Of a stretch of DNA of 64,000 nucleotides, positions 42,727 to 51,924 are shown piece after piece (position 1 is the stretch's first letter; each line of letters opens with the position of its first letter). The DNA lies in contig DIYF01000034.1 of assembly GCA_002427745.1 (NCBI GenBank), positions 5,626 to 69,625 of the forward strand, written 5' to 3'. A program made the position numbers and the translations under genes. The notes under the pieces are model-generated. The model ran no database searches. It worked only from the letters and a program-made list of their open reading frames with translations, and was not told where the DNA came from. The stretch is from Roseivirga sp. UBA6061. Its GTDB lineage: Bacteria; Bacteroidota; Bacteroidia; Cytophagales; Cyclobacteriaceae.

Positions 42727-45186
42727 ATGCTTCGCAATCACCTTCTGGTCGCTCTTCGTAATATCGGCAAACGTAAAGCCTTCACATTTATCAATACCCT
42801 CGGCCTTACAGTTGGCATGACGGTATGTCTGCTCATTCTCACTTATGCGCGCTATGAGATGAGCTATGATCGCTCTCATTCCAATGCTGATCGTATTTAC
42901 CGCGTGACGGTGGATATGTATAACGGAGAAGCTTTTCAGGTAGCTGATGCTCAGTGTTATCCCGGGGTTGGTCTCCTGGCAACTGAGGAGTTTCCTGAAA
43001 TAGAAGAGTATGCGATGGCTCGTCACTATGGCCGCTTTCTGTTCAAAAACGGTAACATCGCCTTTAATGAAGACAGGGCCTACATCGCTAACCCGGGTTG
43101 GTTAACTGTGTTTGACTGGGAAATGATCGCAGGTGATCGTGAAACGGCTCTGGATGAGCCGGGTAGACTGGTAATCAGTGAGAGTATGGCCAAAAAGTAC
43201 TTTGGCGATGAAGATCCTATGGGCAAAATGCTGACGGTAGTTCCGGGAGGAGAAGAAATACCCATGATGGTCAATGGCATATTCAAAGATGTGGCGCATA
43301 ATAATCACCTGAAGTTTGATGTGCTCATCTCCTATGAAACAGCTGTGCAGGCTATGGGCTGGAAGTATGAAAACTGGAATGGTAACAATGAGTTCATGTA
43401 TCTGCTGAGCAATCAGCCCGAGTTGAGCGATGACTTTGAGGAGCGTTTCAATGCAGCTTATTATGCTCGCACTGAACCCAGGGAAGAAAGAGGAGATGCC
43501 CTGGTACTACAACCTCTTACAGATATCCACCTTAAATCAGACAGAACGTATGAAGCAGAAGTAAACGGGAGCCAGACCATCGTCAATATTCTGCTGGTTG
43601 TGGCGGTATTCGTTCTGGTGGTTGCCTGGGTCAACTATATCAACCTGGCTACAGCACGCGCCATGGAGCGTGGCAAAGAAGTAGGAGTACGTAAAGTATT
43701 GGGGTCTGGTAAGGGTGCCCTGATCAGACAGTTTCTGGTAGAAGCAGCCTTTTTGAACCTCCTGGCCATTGTACTCACAATTACCAGTATTCAGCTGGTC
43801 ATACCCGTATTCAATGATCTGGCCGGTGTACAGCTCTCCTTCAATATCCTCAATGACCCTCAGATGTTGATGCAGGTGATCACGGTCTTCATCATCGGCA
43901 CGTTGGCTTCGGGTTTATATCCCTCCCTGGTTCTTTCCAATTTCCGGCCTTTGGCAGTGCTTTCAGGAAAACTGAAGGACTCTCAAAGTGGCCTGTTATT
44001 GCGCAAAGGCCTGGTCGTTTTCCAGTTCCTGATCACCATGCTATTACTGGTGGGTACTGTAGCTATTTATAAGCAGGTCAACCATATGAGGTCTCAAAAG
44101 CTGGGCGTAGACATGGCTCAAACAATTATTGTAAAGTCTCCTGTTGTGGCTGACGATGGTAAGCAGCAGTATGAAAAACGACAGACTTTTGCAGCAGAGC
44201 TGGCCCGGATATCACAGGTAGAGGGCGTAACCTTTTCCGAAACGATTTTCGGTCAGGGTACGAACGACATGAATTCCAGTACCGGTATTTACAGTGTGCA
44301 GGATAAGGCAGGAGAGGGCGTCAACTTTTACTTCTTCCATGTAGATGATCAGTTTGTCCCCAATTTTGACCTAAAAGTACTGGCTGGCAGGGCTTTTGAC
44401 AGAAAGCTTGAATCTCCCTTTGAGGATACAGACCGCCAGTTTCAGGGCATGATGATCAACGAGACCAGCCGCAAGCTATTGGGCTTTGCTTCCAATGAGG
44501 ATGCCATTGGCAAGAAGATCAATCGCTGGGGACGGATTTTCAATATCATCGGAGTATTCAATGATTATAACCATCATTCTCTCAAAACTGAAGTAGATCC
44601 CACTGTATTCTTCTTTGATAAGACAGGGTTGAGATCTAACTATACCGCCATCAAAGTGGCAGGCAGCAGTAATCCGGGGCAGAGCTATAAATCGGCACTT
44701 GCTCAGATAGAAAAGACATATCGGGAGGTGTATCCTGCCAGCGATTTCGACTATTACTTCCTTGACGAACATTTTAATGAACAGTACCGTGCTGATCAGC
44801 AATTTGGTACCGTATTTACCACATTCGCTCTGATTACAATTTTCGTTTCTATCCTAGGGCTTTTTGGTCTGGCCCTTTATGAAATACAGCAGCGCATAAA
44901 GGAGATAGGCATTCGCAAGGTGCTGGGAGCCAGTGCACCCACTATCATCAGATTACTGGCCAAAGACTTTATGAAACTCATTTTTATTTCTGTGCTTGTC
45001 GCACTGCCGCTGGCTTATTTTGGTATGGATGCCTGGTTGTCTTCCTATGCTTACCGAATAGAAATAAGCTGGTACCTCTTTGTGCTGCCTGCAGCCGTGC
45101 TTTTGGTGGTGGCTTTAGGCACTATTATAGGCCAGACAATCAAGGTAGCCAGGCGAAATCCTGTAGACGCACTGCGCTATGAGTAA
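42727..45186 (+). CDS. FtsX/MacB-family ABC transporter permease (paralog 1)
   Basis: 819 residues with an N-terminal helix (about 20-40), a periplasmic domain, a first FtsX domain with K-E-V-G-V-R-K-V-L-G-S, a second periplasmic domain, and a second FtsX domain with K-E-I-G-I-R-K-V-L-G-A-S, ending N-P-V-D-A-L-R-Y-E. It is closely similar along its whole length to the next gene, with shared stretches such as R-Y-E-M-S, V-A-D-A-Q-C-Y-P-G and N-E-Q-Y, which indicates a tandem duplication. Control from a sigma-54-like promoter is inferred. No ATPase lies nearby. Confidence 0.93.
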   Translation: MLRNHLLVALRNIGKRKAFTFINTLGLTVGMTVCLLILTYARYEMSYDRSHSNADRIYRVTVDMYNGEAFQVADAQCYPGVGLLATEEFPEIEEYAMARHYGRFLFKNGNIAFNEDRAYIANPGWLTVFDWEMIAGDRETALDEPGRLVISESMAKKYFGDEDPMGKMLTVVPGGEEIPMMVNGIFKDVAHNNHLKFDVLISYETAVQAMGWKYENWNGNNEFMYLLSNQPELSDDFEERFNAAYYARTEPREERGDALVLQPLTDIHLKSDRTYEAEVNGSQTIVNILLVVAVFVLVVAWVNYINLATARAMERGKEVGVRKVLGSGKGALIRQFLVEAAFLNLLAIVLTITSIQLVIPVFNDLAGVQLSFNILNDPQMLMQVITVFIIGTLASGLYPSLVLSNFRPLAVLSGKLKDSQSGLLLRKGLVVFQFLITMLLLVGTVAIYKQVNHMRSQKLGVDMAQTIIVKSPVVADDGKQQYEKRQTFAAELARISQVEGVTFSETIFGQGTNDMNSSTGIYSVQDKAGEGVNFYFFHVDDQFVPNFDLKVLAGRAFDRKLESPFEDTDRQFQGMMINETSRKLLGFASNEDAIGKKINRWGRIFNIIGVFNDYNHHSLKTEVDPTVFFFDKTGLRSNYTAIKVAGSSNPGQSYKSALAQIEKTYREVYPASDFDYYFLDEHFNEQYRADQQFGTVFTTFALITIFVSILGLFGLALYEIQQRIKEIGIRKVLGASAPTIIRLLAKDFMKLIFISVLVALPLAYFGMDAWLSSYAYRIEISWYLFVLPAAVLLVVALGTIIGQTIKVARRNPVDALRYE

Positions 45187-45214
45187 CACGCAATAGTTCC
45201 TTAAAACTTCAATC

Positions 45215-45267
45215 GAGGCTGTTTCATTCGTAATCACGAATTACTTTTGAGACAGCCTCTTTCTTTT
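45215..45267 (+). terminator. Intrinsic terminator with nested stems
   Basis: GAGGCTGT at 45215-45222 pairs with ACAGCCTC at 45252-45259, enclosing an inner ATTCGTAATCACGAAT stem, and is followed by TTTCTTTT. It separates the two permease transcripts, consistent with each having its own promoter. Confidence 0.8.
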
Positions 45268-45339
45268 ATTAGATTCCGGATATGAGAAGACAGATATCTG
45301 TCACAGGTTTAGATCGAACTGACTTCAATTGTGTCATTG

Positions 45340-45391
45340 TGATACGATACGCGTATCAGGCTGGTACGCTCAATCACGGTACATAGTATCA
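45340..45391. promoter_or_regulatory. GTATCA dyad cluster, putative activator binding site
   Basis: TGATAC (45340-45345) and GTATCA (45353-45358) face each other, then TGGTAC (45362-45367) completes a GTATCA-GGC-TGGTAC dyad. A further GTATCA is at 45386-45391. The core is 15 bp long with one mismatch to the 42611 site, and lies 63 bp upstream of the sigma-54-like box. Confidence 0.6.
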
Positions 45392-45430
45392 CTTTTTTAT
45401 AAGTGTCTGGAATTCAGTTGTTTGCTATCG

Positions 45431-45446
45431 TGGCACGCAGCTTGTC
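45431..45446 (+). promoter_or_regulatory. Sigma-54-like promoter
   Basis: TGGCACGCAGCTTGTC matches TGGCAC-N5-TTG exactly in the -24 part and spacing; the -12 is TTGT rather than TTGC. It is 45 bp before the permease ATG. Confidence 0.65.
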
Positions 45447-45475
45447 TTAACTGAGACAGCTTAATAACTAAAACC

Positions 45476-47932
45476 ATGTTAAAGAATCACTTCCTCGTAG
45501 CACTTCGCAACTTCAAAAAGAAAAAGTCTTTTACAGCCATTAATATTTTCGGACTTACCATTGGTATGACCGTAGCCCTGCTCATTCTTACCTATGCCCG
45601 ATATGAGATGAGCTTTGACAGTTTCCATCCGAATTCAGATAATATCTATCGTGTCTCTGTAGACATCATGCAGGATGGGAATTTTCAGGTGGCTGATGCC
45701 CAGTGTTACCCGGGAGCAGGCCTGATGGCAAAAGAGGAGTTTCCTGAGATTGATGAGTATGCCATGGCCCGTCATATAGGCCGCATGCTGATTCAAAACG
45801 GTGACCGTGCCTATAATGAAGATCGGCTGTATTTCGTCAACCCGGGCTGGTTAACAGTCTTTGACTGGCAAATGGTATATGGTGACCGCGAAACCGCACT
45901 GGATGAGCCTAACATGGTACTGCTGAGCGAAACTGCTGCAAAAAAGTACTTTGGCGATGAGAACCCTATGGGCAAGATGGTGAATATGACTCCGGGAGGA
46001 GGAGAGGTGTCCATGAAGGTAAACGGTGTATTCAAGGATGTGCCGGAAAACACACACCTGGGCTTCGATGTACTTGTTTCCTGGCAGACGGGCGTGAAGT
46101 ACATGGACTGGAAGTACGATGAGTGGAATGGTAACAATGAGTTTCTCTATCTGCTGAGTAATCAGCCGGATTTGGGAGAGGACTTTGAACACAGGTTTAA
46201 TGAGGCCTACTTCGCTAAGCACGAAGATGAACGTCACAATGAAGAGCTCAGGGTGTACCCTTTGACTGACATCCACCTGAAGTCTAACCGTACCTTTGAA
46301 GCAGAACCCAATGGCAGTGAGGCCATGGTGAATATTCTTCTCATGGTGGCTGTGTTTGTGCTGGCCATCGCCTGGGTTAACTATATCAATCTGTCTACGG
46401 CCCGTGCCATGGAACGTGGCAAAGAAGTAGGCGTACGTAAAGTTCTGGGCTCAACTAAGAAATCGCTCATATTCCAGTTTTTTACAGAAGCCATATTGAT
46501 TAACCTCCTGGCGCTGATCCTGACATTGACGGGGCTGCAGGGCGTTCTGCCTCTTTTCAATAATCTTACAGGGTTATCCCTGACCTTTGATCTGTTCAGC
46601 GATCCGGGCTTAATGGCTCAGCTTGTTGCCATGTTTGTAGTGGGGGCCCTGGCATCCGGCTTATACCCATCTCTGGTGTTATCCAATTACAGGCCATTGG
46701 TGGTATTAACAGGTCGACTCAAGGACTCCGGTAAGGGATTGCTGCTTCGCAAAGGGCTGGTAGTATTTCAGTTTACCGCTACCATGCTATTGCTGGTCGG
46801 TACCATTACAGTCTACAATCAGGTCAATTTTATGCGGACACAGGATCTGGGAATGAACCTGGATCGTACCATCGTGGTAAAATCACCACTGGTGGCAGAT
46901 AGCCGAGAAAACCTGGCCGAAAAGCGAAGTACTTTCCGCAATGAAGCCTCTCGCTTATCTCAGGTATCTTCCGTCACCTACTCAGGTACAATTTTCGGCC
47001 AGGGAGATGGCGATATGAATACCACCACCGGGCTTCGGTCCATCACAACTGAGATCGGAAGGGGCATAAACTTTGCCTTCTTCTATGTGGATGATCAGTT
47101 CATACCCACATTTGATATTGAGTTACTGGCCGGAAGAAACTTCAACAAACAAACAGAAGTGGAGGCCACCAACGATCCGGGGAATTATCATGTATTAATA
47201 CTCAATGAGTCCAGCAGAAAGCTTTTTGGCTTTGCTTCGAATGAGGAAGCCCTGGGTGAGAAAATCCAATTCGGTGATAATCAATATGCTGTGGCTGGTG
47301 TAATCAATGACTATAACCACAACTCTCTCAAAAGTGAAGTGAGTCCGATTATCTTCCTGTATGATAAAGAGGGCAATTCAGCAGACTTTGCTTCTGTAAA
47401 GATCAATGGCAGTAAGAATTCCGGAGAAAGCTATAAAGCAGTATTATCTCAACTGGAATCAGTATATCGCGACATTTATCCGGCCAGTGATTTTGATTAC
47501 TACTTCCTCGATGAGCAATTCAATGAACAGTATAAGGCTGATCAGCAGTTTGGTCTGGTCTTTTCCATATTCTCCGGTTTGTCTATCCTCATCTCCATTC
47601 TCGGCTTATTTGGCCTGGGACTTTATGAAATGCAGCAGCGCATCAAAGAAATAGGCATTCGCAAGGTGTTGGGGGCAAGTGTTGCCAACATCATCAAACT
47701 GCTCTCAACCAATTTCCTCAAGCTGATTCTTGTTTCAGTTATCATTTCACTGCCGCTGGCTTACCTGGGTGTAGATGCCTGGCTCGACAGCTATGCTTAT
47801 CGTATCGGAGTAAGCTGGTTCCTTTTTGTACTGCCTGCCGTAACCATTCTGTTGGTAGCTCTGGTTACTATCATTACCCAAACACTGAATGTTGCCCGTA
47901 GAAATCCCGTGGATGCTTTGAGGTATGAATAG
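45476..47932 (+). CDS. FtsX/MacB-family ABC transporter permease (paralog 2)
   Basis: 818 residues, the near-twin of the preceding gene, with the same helix and domain order, K-E-V-G-V-R-K-V-L-G-S in the first FtsX domain and K-E-I-G-I-R-K-V-L-G-A-S in the second, and the same terminal N-P-V-D-A-L-R-Y-E. Divergence is greatest in the second periplasmic domain, where substrate or partner specificity probably lies. It has its own sigma-54-like promoter. Confidence 0.93.
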   Translation: MLKNHFLVALRNFKKKKSFTAINIFGLTIGMTVALLILTYARYEMSFDSFHPNSDNIYRVSVDIMQDGNFQVADAQCYPGAGLMAKEEFPEIDEYAMARHIGRMLIQNGDRAYNEDRLYFVNPGWLTVFDWQMVYGDRETALDEPNMVLLSETAAKKYFGDENPMGKMVNMTPGGGEVSMKVNGVFKDVPENTHLGFDVLVSWQTGVKYMDWKYDEWNGNNEFLYLLSNQPDLGEDFEHRFNEAYFAKHEDERHNEELRVYPLTDIHLKSNRTFEAEPNGSEAMVNILLMVAVFVLAIAWVNYINLSTARAMERGKEVGVRKVLGSTKKSLIFQFFTEAILINLLALILTLTGLQGVLPLFNNLTGLSLTFDLFSDPGLMAQLVAMFVVGALASGLYPSLVLSNYRPLVVLTGRLKDSGKGLLLRKGLVVFQFTATMLLLVGTITVYNQVNFMRTQDLGMNLDRTIVVKSPLVADSRENLAEKRSTFRNEASRLSQVSSVTYSGTIFGQGDGDMNTTTGLRSITTEIGRGINFAFFYVDDQFIPTFDIELLAGRNFNKQTEVEATNDPGNYHVLILNESSRKLFGFASNEEALGEKIQFGDNQYAVAGVINDYNHNSLKSEVSPIIFLYDKEGNSADFASVKINGSKNSGESYKAVLSQLESVYRDIYPASDFDYYFLDEQFNEQYKADQQFGLVFSIFSGLSILISILGLFGLGLYEMQQRIKEIGIRKVLGASVANIIKLLSTNFLKLILVSVIISLPLAYLGVDAWLDSYAYRIGVSWFLFVLPAVTILLVALVTIITQTLNVARRNPVDALRYE

Positions 47933-47999
47933 GCTCATATGACCGGGTATTGAAATAAGCATTGCCCGGTTTCGAATTAAGAAGACACACATCTGCATA

Positions 48000-48024
48000 A
48001 AAGGCTTCTCCGGAGGCCTTTTTA
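48000..48024 (+). terminator. Intrinsic terminator after permease paralog 2
   Basis: AAGGCTTC and GAGGCCTT form a stem with a 4-base loop, then TTTTTA. A second, weaker ACCGGG/CCCGGT dyad lies at 47942-47970. Confidence 0.7.
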
Positions 48025-48067
48025 TGGTTCACAGGCTCGTAAGCATAGGTAACCAACCTTATGAATT

Positions 48068-48628
48068 ATGAGATTTAAAAGCATATCCACTTTGCTGCTT
48101 TGTATTTGCCTGAACCAACTGAGCTTTGGCCAGAAAGAGAACCCCAACGAAAAACTTGGCTACCTGATAGGTACCTGGAAACTGGAGCTGGAGTATAAGG
48201 AAATGAGTATTGTAGCTTTTATGGATTTTGAATGGGGTGTCAACAAGACTTACGTTCTGTCCAGAAACAGAAATTCCAGAAATGGTGGCCCAGAAGAGAC
48301 TGAAAACACAGCAATGATTTCCTGGGATGGGGTAGCTGAAACCTTTGTGATCAACTCTGTATATAATGGCCCCGGTGATTTACTGGTAGGGCGTGGCACG
48401 GTGGACGTTACTGACAAGAAGATTTTCCGTGACATCCTGCTTCATTATGCAGAGGGAGAGAAAATCCCTTTTATCAATGAAGTAGCCGGTAAAGGAGGAG
48501 GGAAGCTTCGTTATCGACAACACTGGGAGAAGATAGATAACGAGAGCTTTCGGGGAAGAATGGAAGTGCTTATGCATGGAGAATGGAAAACCACCTTCGA
48601 CAATGAAATCTGGAGAAAGCAGAAGTGA
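48068..48628 (+). CDS. Exported lipocalin-like hypothetical protein
   Basis: 186 residues with a signal peptide ending near L-S-F-G-Q (residue 22). The mature sequence is beta-rich with L-G-Y-L-I-G-T-W-K-L-E-L at the start and paired W residues, recalling DUF1579-type lipocalin-like folds. Periplasmic or surface-located, role unknown. A shorter ATG lies 7 bp upstream in another frame and is ignored. Confidence 0.75.
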   Translation: MRFKSISTLLLCICLNQLSFGQKENPNEKLGYLIGTWKLELEYKEMSIVAFMDFEWGVNKTYVLSRNRNSRNGGPEETENTAMISWDGVAETFVINSVYNGPGDLLVGRGTVDVTDKKIFRDILLHYAEGEKIPFINEVAGKGGGKLRYRQHWEKIDNESFRGRMEVLMHGEWKTTFDNEIWRKQK

Positions 48629-48670
48629 GCGAATCAGTTAGACAAAACTAGCCATATGAAGTGTATTAAA

Positions 48671-48703
48671 TAAAAAACCATCCCGATATTCATCGGGATG
48701 GCT
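48671..48703 (-). terminator. Intrinsic terminator for the minus-strand gene
   Basis: CCATCCCGAT-4nt-ATCGGGATGG; read on the minus strand it is followed by TTTTTTATTT. It serves the gene at 48819-49223 and may also slow the convergent transcript. Confidence 0.8.
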
Positions 48704-48818
48704 ACTCTACTCAAACTCAATCAACCTTAATTTTCGTCTGTCTGCAAAGCGCTCCGACTTAAGGTACAAGCCCTGCCGGATGGCTTTTTATCTCAGACTT
48801 ATTTATTGGTAAACTATA

Positions 48819-49223
48819 TTAATTACCTCCTCGTCCGCCTCTGCCTCTTCTCTGTGGAGGGTTTTCTTTTCTCCATTTTTCGTAAGCTGTCCATTGGGTC
48901 TCGGTGAAAATCTTTTTCAGTTCTTCTTCCTGAGATGCCATCAGCTCCTGAAATGCTTCTCTCATCGCCTCTCTGTCTACTGTACCGCTGCTGCGCAATT
49001 CCTGCATTTTCTCCCTTTGCTTCTCACTGGTAGCTATCAGAAGGTCATACACTTTGGTATGCTGCTCATCTGACAGACCAAACTCTTCCTGCCATTTGTC
49101 TGCCGTCTCCTGAGCTCTCTCTTTCGGGTCAGGCCTTTGTCCTCTGCCCTGGCCACGTTGTGCCTGCACGGTCATGAGACCCACCAGCATCAACATGCTC
49201 AATATCATTACAGATTTTCTCAT
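48819..49223 (-). CDS. Spy/CpxP-like periplasmic helical protein
   Basis: 134 residues. The signal peptide ends near V-Q-A-Q (residue 21). The mature part is two or three charged amphipathic helices (F-G-L-S-D-E-Q-H-T-K-V-Y-D-L; F-Q-E-L-M-A-S-Q-E-E-E-L-K-K-I-F-T), resembling the Spy/CpxP family of ATP-independent chaperones. Gly/Arg-rich ends (R-G-Q-G-R-G-Q-R; R-R-G-R-G-G-R-G-G) are unusual and could bind nucleic acid or polyanions. Confidence 0.8.
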   Translation of the reverse strand: MRKSVMILSMLMLVGLMTVQAQRGQGRGQRPDPKERAQETADKWQEEFGLSDEQHTKVYDLLIATSEKQREKMQELRSSGTVDREAMREAFQELMASQEEELKKIFTETQWTAYEKWRKENPPQRRGRGGRGGN

Positions 49224-49330
49224 GTTTTAATCGATTTGATAGTTAGACAGAGGGGAGTACCAAAGGTTTAACAGGCTTCCTGAAATTTAATACCTGGTAA
49301 GTTTCCGGCACTTAAGGCTAAAGGCAATCG

Positions 49331-50533
49331 TCAGGCAATTTCCCCGGAACCGATAAGCTCCTCACCATCATACCAGGCGACAAACTGACCCGGAGCAATG
49401 CCTCTTTGGTGCTCGTCAAAGATGAGATAGAGACCATCTTCTTCCATAAAGAGCTCTACCTGCTCCAGGGGCTGACGATATCTGATTCGAGCCATCTGAA
49501 TCCTGGATTCACCCGGTTTAAGCGCCAGATCTTCGCGCACCCAGTGTACATTTTTGTTTGCCACAAAAAGTCCCTTACGCAGTAGCCCGGGATGATTTTC
49601 TCCCTGACCGGTATAGATGGTATTGGACCTGGTATCTTTTTCAATTACAAAAAGAGGCTCAGGTGTGCCACCCACTGCCAGACCTTTTCTCTGACCAATG
49701 GTGAAGTAATGTGCCCCGTTGTGCTCACCCACTTTTTTACCATCAGAGGGCTTGTATGCATAGGGTCTGGTGAGAAACTCCAGCTCCTCTCTTTTAGAAT
49801 CAAAGGCATGAGATGCTCCTTCATGAAAATCATGAAAATTCTCTGCATCTACCGCCAACTCTCTGATTTGTCCCTTTTTGGGTGCCAGTTGTTGTTGCAG
49901 AAAATCGGGGAGTCTTACCTTACCAATAAAGCAAAGTCCCTGAGAGTCTTTTTTCTCTGCGGTAGCCAGACCCAGCGCCCGGGCAATTTCTCTTACCTCA
50001 GGTTTTTGTAAATGTCCGATAGGGAAGAGGGCCTTCGCAAGCTGGTCCTGATTTAGCTGGCAGAGGAAATAGCTCTGGTCTTTATTGTTGTCAGCACCAG
50101 CCAGCAGACGATGAGTTTCCTTACCATCAACCACAATGGTTTCCTTGCGGCAGTAATGACCTGTAGCCACAAAGTCAGCTTTGAGCTTCATGGCCGCTTT
50201 CAAAAAGATATCAAATTTCACTTCCCTGTTGCAGAGCACATCAGGGTTGGGCGTACGGCCCTCCTCATACTCCTTGAACATATAGTCCACAATGCGCTCT
50301 TTGTATTGTTCACTCAGATCAATCACATGAAAAGGGATGCCCAGCATTTCGGCCACAGCCAGGGCATCATTGCTATCTTCTACCCAGGGACATTCTTCGC
50401 TGATGATTACAGAATCATCCACCCAATTGCGCATAAACATGCCGATTACCTCATATCCCTGCTCTTGCAGCAGATATGCCGTAACGCTCGAATCCACACC
50501 TCCTGAAAGTCCTACAACTACTCTTTTTGCCAT
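49331..50533 (-). CDS. mnmA: tRNA-specific 2-thiouridylase MnmA
   Basis: 400 residues, cytosolic. The PP-loop ATP site is G-L-S-G-G-V-D-S-S at residues 8-16. Catalytic Cys101 lies in V-L-C-N-R-E-V-K-F and the second catalytic Cys201 in [17 protein letters not shown] is the central-domain signature. MnmA places sulfur at C2 of uridine 34 in Glu, Gln and Lys tRNAs, using sulfur relayed through TusE- or SufS-type donors. Confidence 0.98.
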   Translation of the reverse strand: MAKRVVVGLSGGVDSSVTAYLLQEQGYEVIGMFMRNWVDDSVIISEECPWVEDSNDALAVAEMLGIPFHVIDLSEQYKERIVDYMFKEYEEGRTPNPDVLCNREVKFDIFLKAAMKLKADFVATGHYCRKETIVVDGKETHRLLAGADNNKDQSYFLCQLNQDQLAKALFPIGHLQKPEVREIARALGLATAEKKDSQGLCFIGKVRLPDFLQQQLAPKKGQIRELAVDAENFHDFHEGASHAFDSKREELEFLTRPYAYKPSDGKKVGEHNGAHYFTIGQRKGLAVGGTPEPLFVIEKDTRSNTIYTGQGENHPGLLRKGLFVANKNVHWVREDLALKPGESRIQMARIRYRQPLEQVELFMEEDGLYLIFDEHQRGIAPGQFVAWYDGEELIGSGEIA

Positions 50534-50615
50534 CAGTCTCGTTCTTTGAATGAGCTTAACAAAGCTGGCGCAAAAATAGTTGATTTTAGGTTGAAAAAAT
50601 CAGACCTGACCCGAC

Positions 50616-51905
50616 CTATTGAATCTGTAAATGGATATGGTCGTCATGCCTCACTGCGCGGCAACCATGAAACCTGACTTTATCATACTGCTCCAGTCCC
50701 CAGCGATTTTTGAGATGAGGCTCAATGAATATTTTAGAAGTTTCCTTCTGTTCCAGCAAAATTTCCAACAAAGCCCTGGTTCTTTCCGCATCAACTGTAT
50801 AGTGATCAGCCCTCCATTGTGGCACCAGTATTTCCAAAGCACCATATTGCCAGTAACCTTGCATACTGCATTGTTCAGGGTAGTCGGCTTCTCCACCTGC
50901 AGGTGGTTCATAAACGCCATAACCGATAAAGGAGGGACTGCCATCACTGGCGCCTCCGGTCTGTTTGTCTTTGTAGTAAAAGGCCAGGTCTACCTTTTTA
51001 CCATCATTATGACTCAGATGAGGAATCAGTGGAAATCCGTTGATAAATGGAAAATTAGCGTCCAGGTACCGTATGGGGCTTTGGTATTGTTGGTGCATAC
51101 TATCAGTTGCCTCTAAGAGTAAGTCCTTCAGCTCTTTGCTGACATAGTGACGATTGAGTAAGACCGTCAGGTAGTTGAGAGGCTTGAGCTGACCGTTAAT
51201 GGGAAGGGCTGATCGCCCGAATACCGGAGCAACAAGAGGGATAAGAAGCAAGCAGAAAAGCAGGTAAGAACTGACAAAGAGAAGCCTCCTTTTAATTTTG
51301 TTGAGCTGCCACTTTTTTGATATAAAATGTACCAGAAGGTACACAAAGCCACCTGTTTGGGTCAGAATAGTTAACAGGATAAAAAGGCATGACCGGTAGA
51401 GAATTCCCGATCGCCAAAGGCGTTCGAGGCCGGTTTCTTTTTCCATGGTGCGATCACCGTATATTTCCATAGTCATATGGATTTCGGTGAGAAGCTCATC
51501 CCTGTCTTTGATCCCTACGGGTAATTCCATATACAAAGCAGGGCTGGTCAGATCTCCTTGCCTCAGGTCTGAGTTTACCCGGTCTGTTATGGATAGGTCC
51601 AGGAAAGTACTCTTTCCGTTCTTCCATTCGTGAAATAAGATGGCACCATCCACAAAGAAGTGGGAGTTGGCGTATTTCCGCATACCCAGGTGGTAAATCA
51701 GAGCTTGTAGGGCAATCAATAAAACCAGCGATCCGCCAAAGGCAAAGAGGACAACGGTTTGATGCTCAAGCCAGTTCTGATGTTTGTAGAAGTAGATATA
51801 CAGAAAGAGGACAAGCATAAAGAAGATAGCCCTCCTGATATCTCTTAGCCTTTTAGGCAAGAGGTATGCTTTGGCAGCTTCTTTGTCTAAGAGAAATCGC
51901 TTCAC
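50616..51905 (-). CDS. Polytopic membrane protein with LAS-metallopeptidase-like C-terminal domain
   Basis: 429 residues from a GTG (the frame is closed just upstream by TAA). Two N-terminal helices (about 26-72), a soluble insert, two more helices (about 168-232), then a C-terminal domain of ~190 residues. This contains H-L-S-H-N-D-G-K-K-V-D (His299-x6-Asp306) and H-D-D-H-I-H (His423, His425), the zinc motifs of LAS peptidases such as MepA (M74) and M15 enzymes. The family cuts peptidoglycan peptides. Such a domain attached to a four-helix membrane part is unusual; it may sit on the periplasmic face as a cell-wall hydrolase. Confidence 0.7.
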   Translation of the reverse strand: MKRFLLDKEAAKAYLLPKRLRDIRRAIFFMLVLFLYIYFYKHQNWLEHQTVVLFAFGGSLVLLIALQALIYHLGMRKYANSHFFVDGAILFHEWKNGKSTFLDLSITDRVNSDLRQGDLTSPALYMELPVGIKDRDELLTEIHMTMEIYGDRTMEKETGLERLWRSGILYRSCLFILLTILTQTGGFVYLLVHFISKKWQLNKIKRRLLFVSSYLLFCLLLIPLVAPVFGRSALPINGQLKPLNYLTVLLNRHYVSKELKDLLLEATDSMHQQYQSPIRYLDANFPFINGFPLIPHLSHNDGKKVDLAFYYKDKQTGGASDGSPSFIGYGVYEPPAGGEADYPEQCSMQGYWQYGALEILVPQWRADHYTVDAERTRALLEILLEQKETSKIFIEPHLKNRWGLEQYDKVRFHGCRAVRHDDHIHLQIQ

Positions 51906-51924
51906 TTCGGATTATAAACAATTT

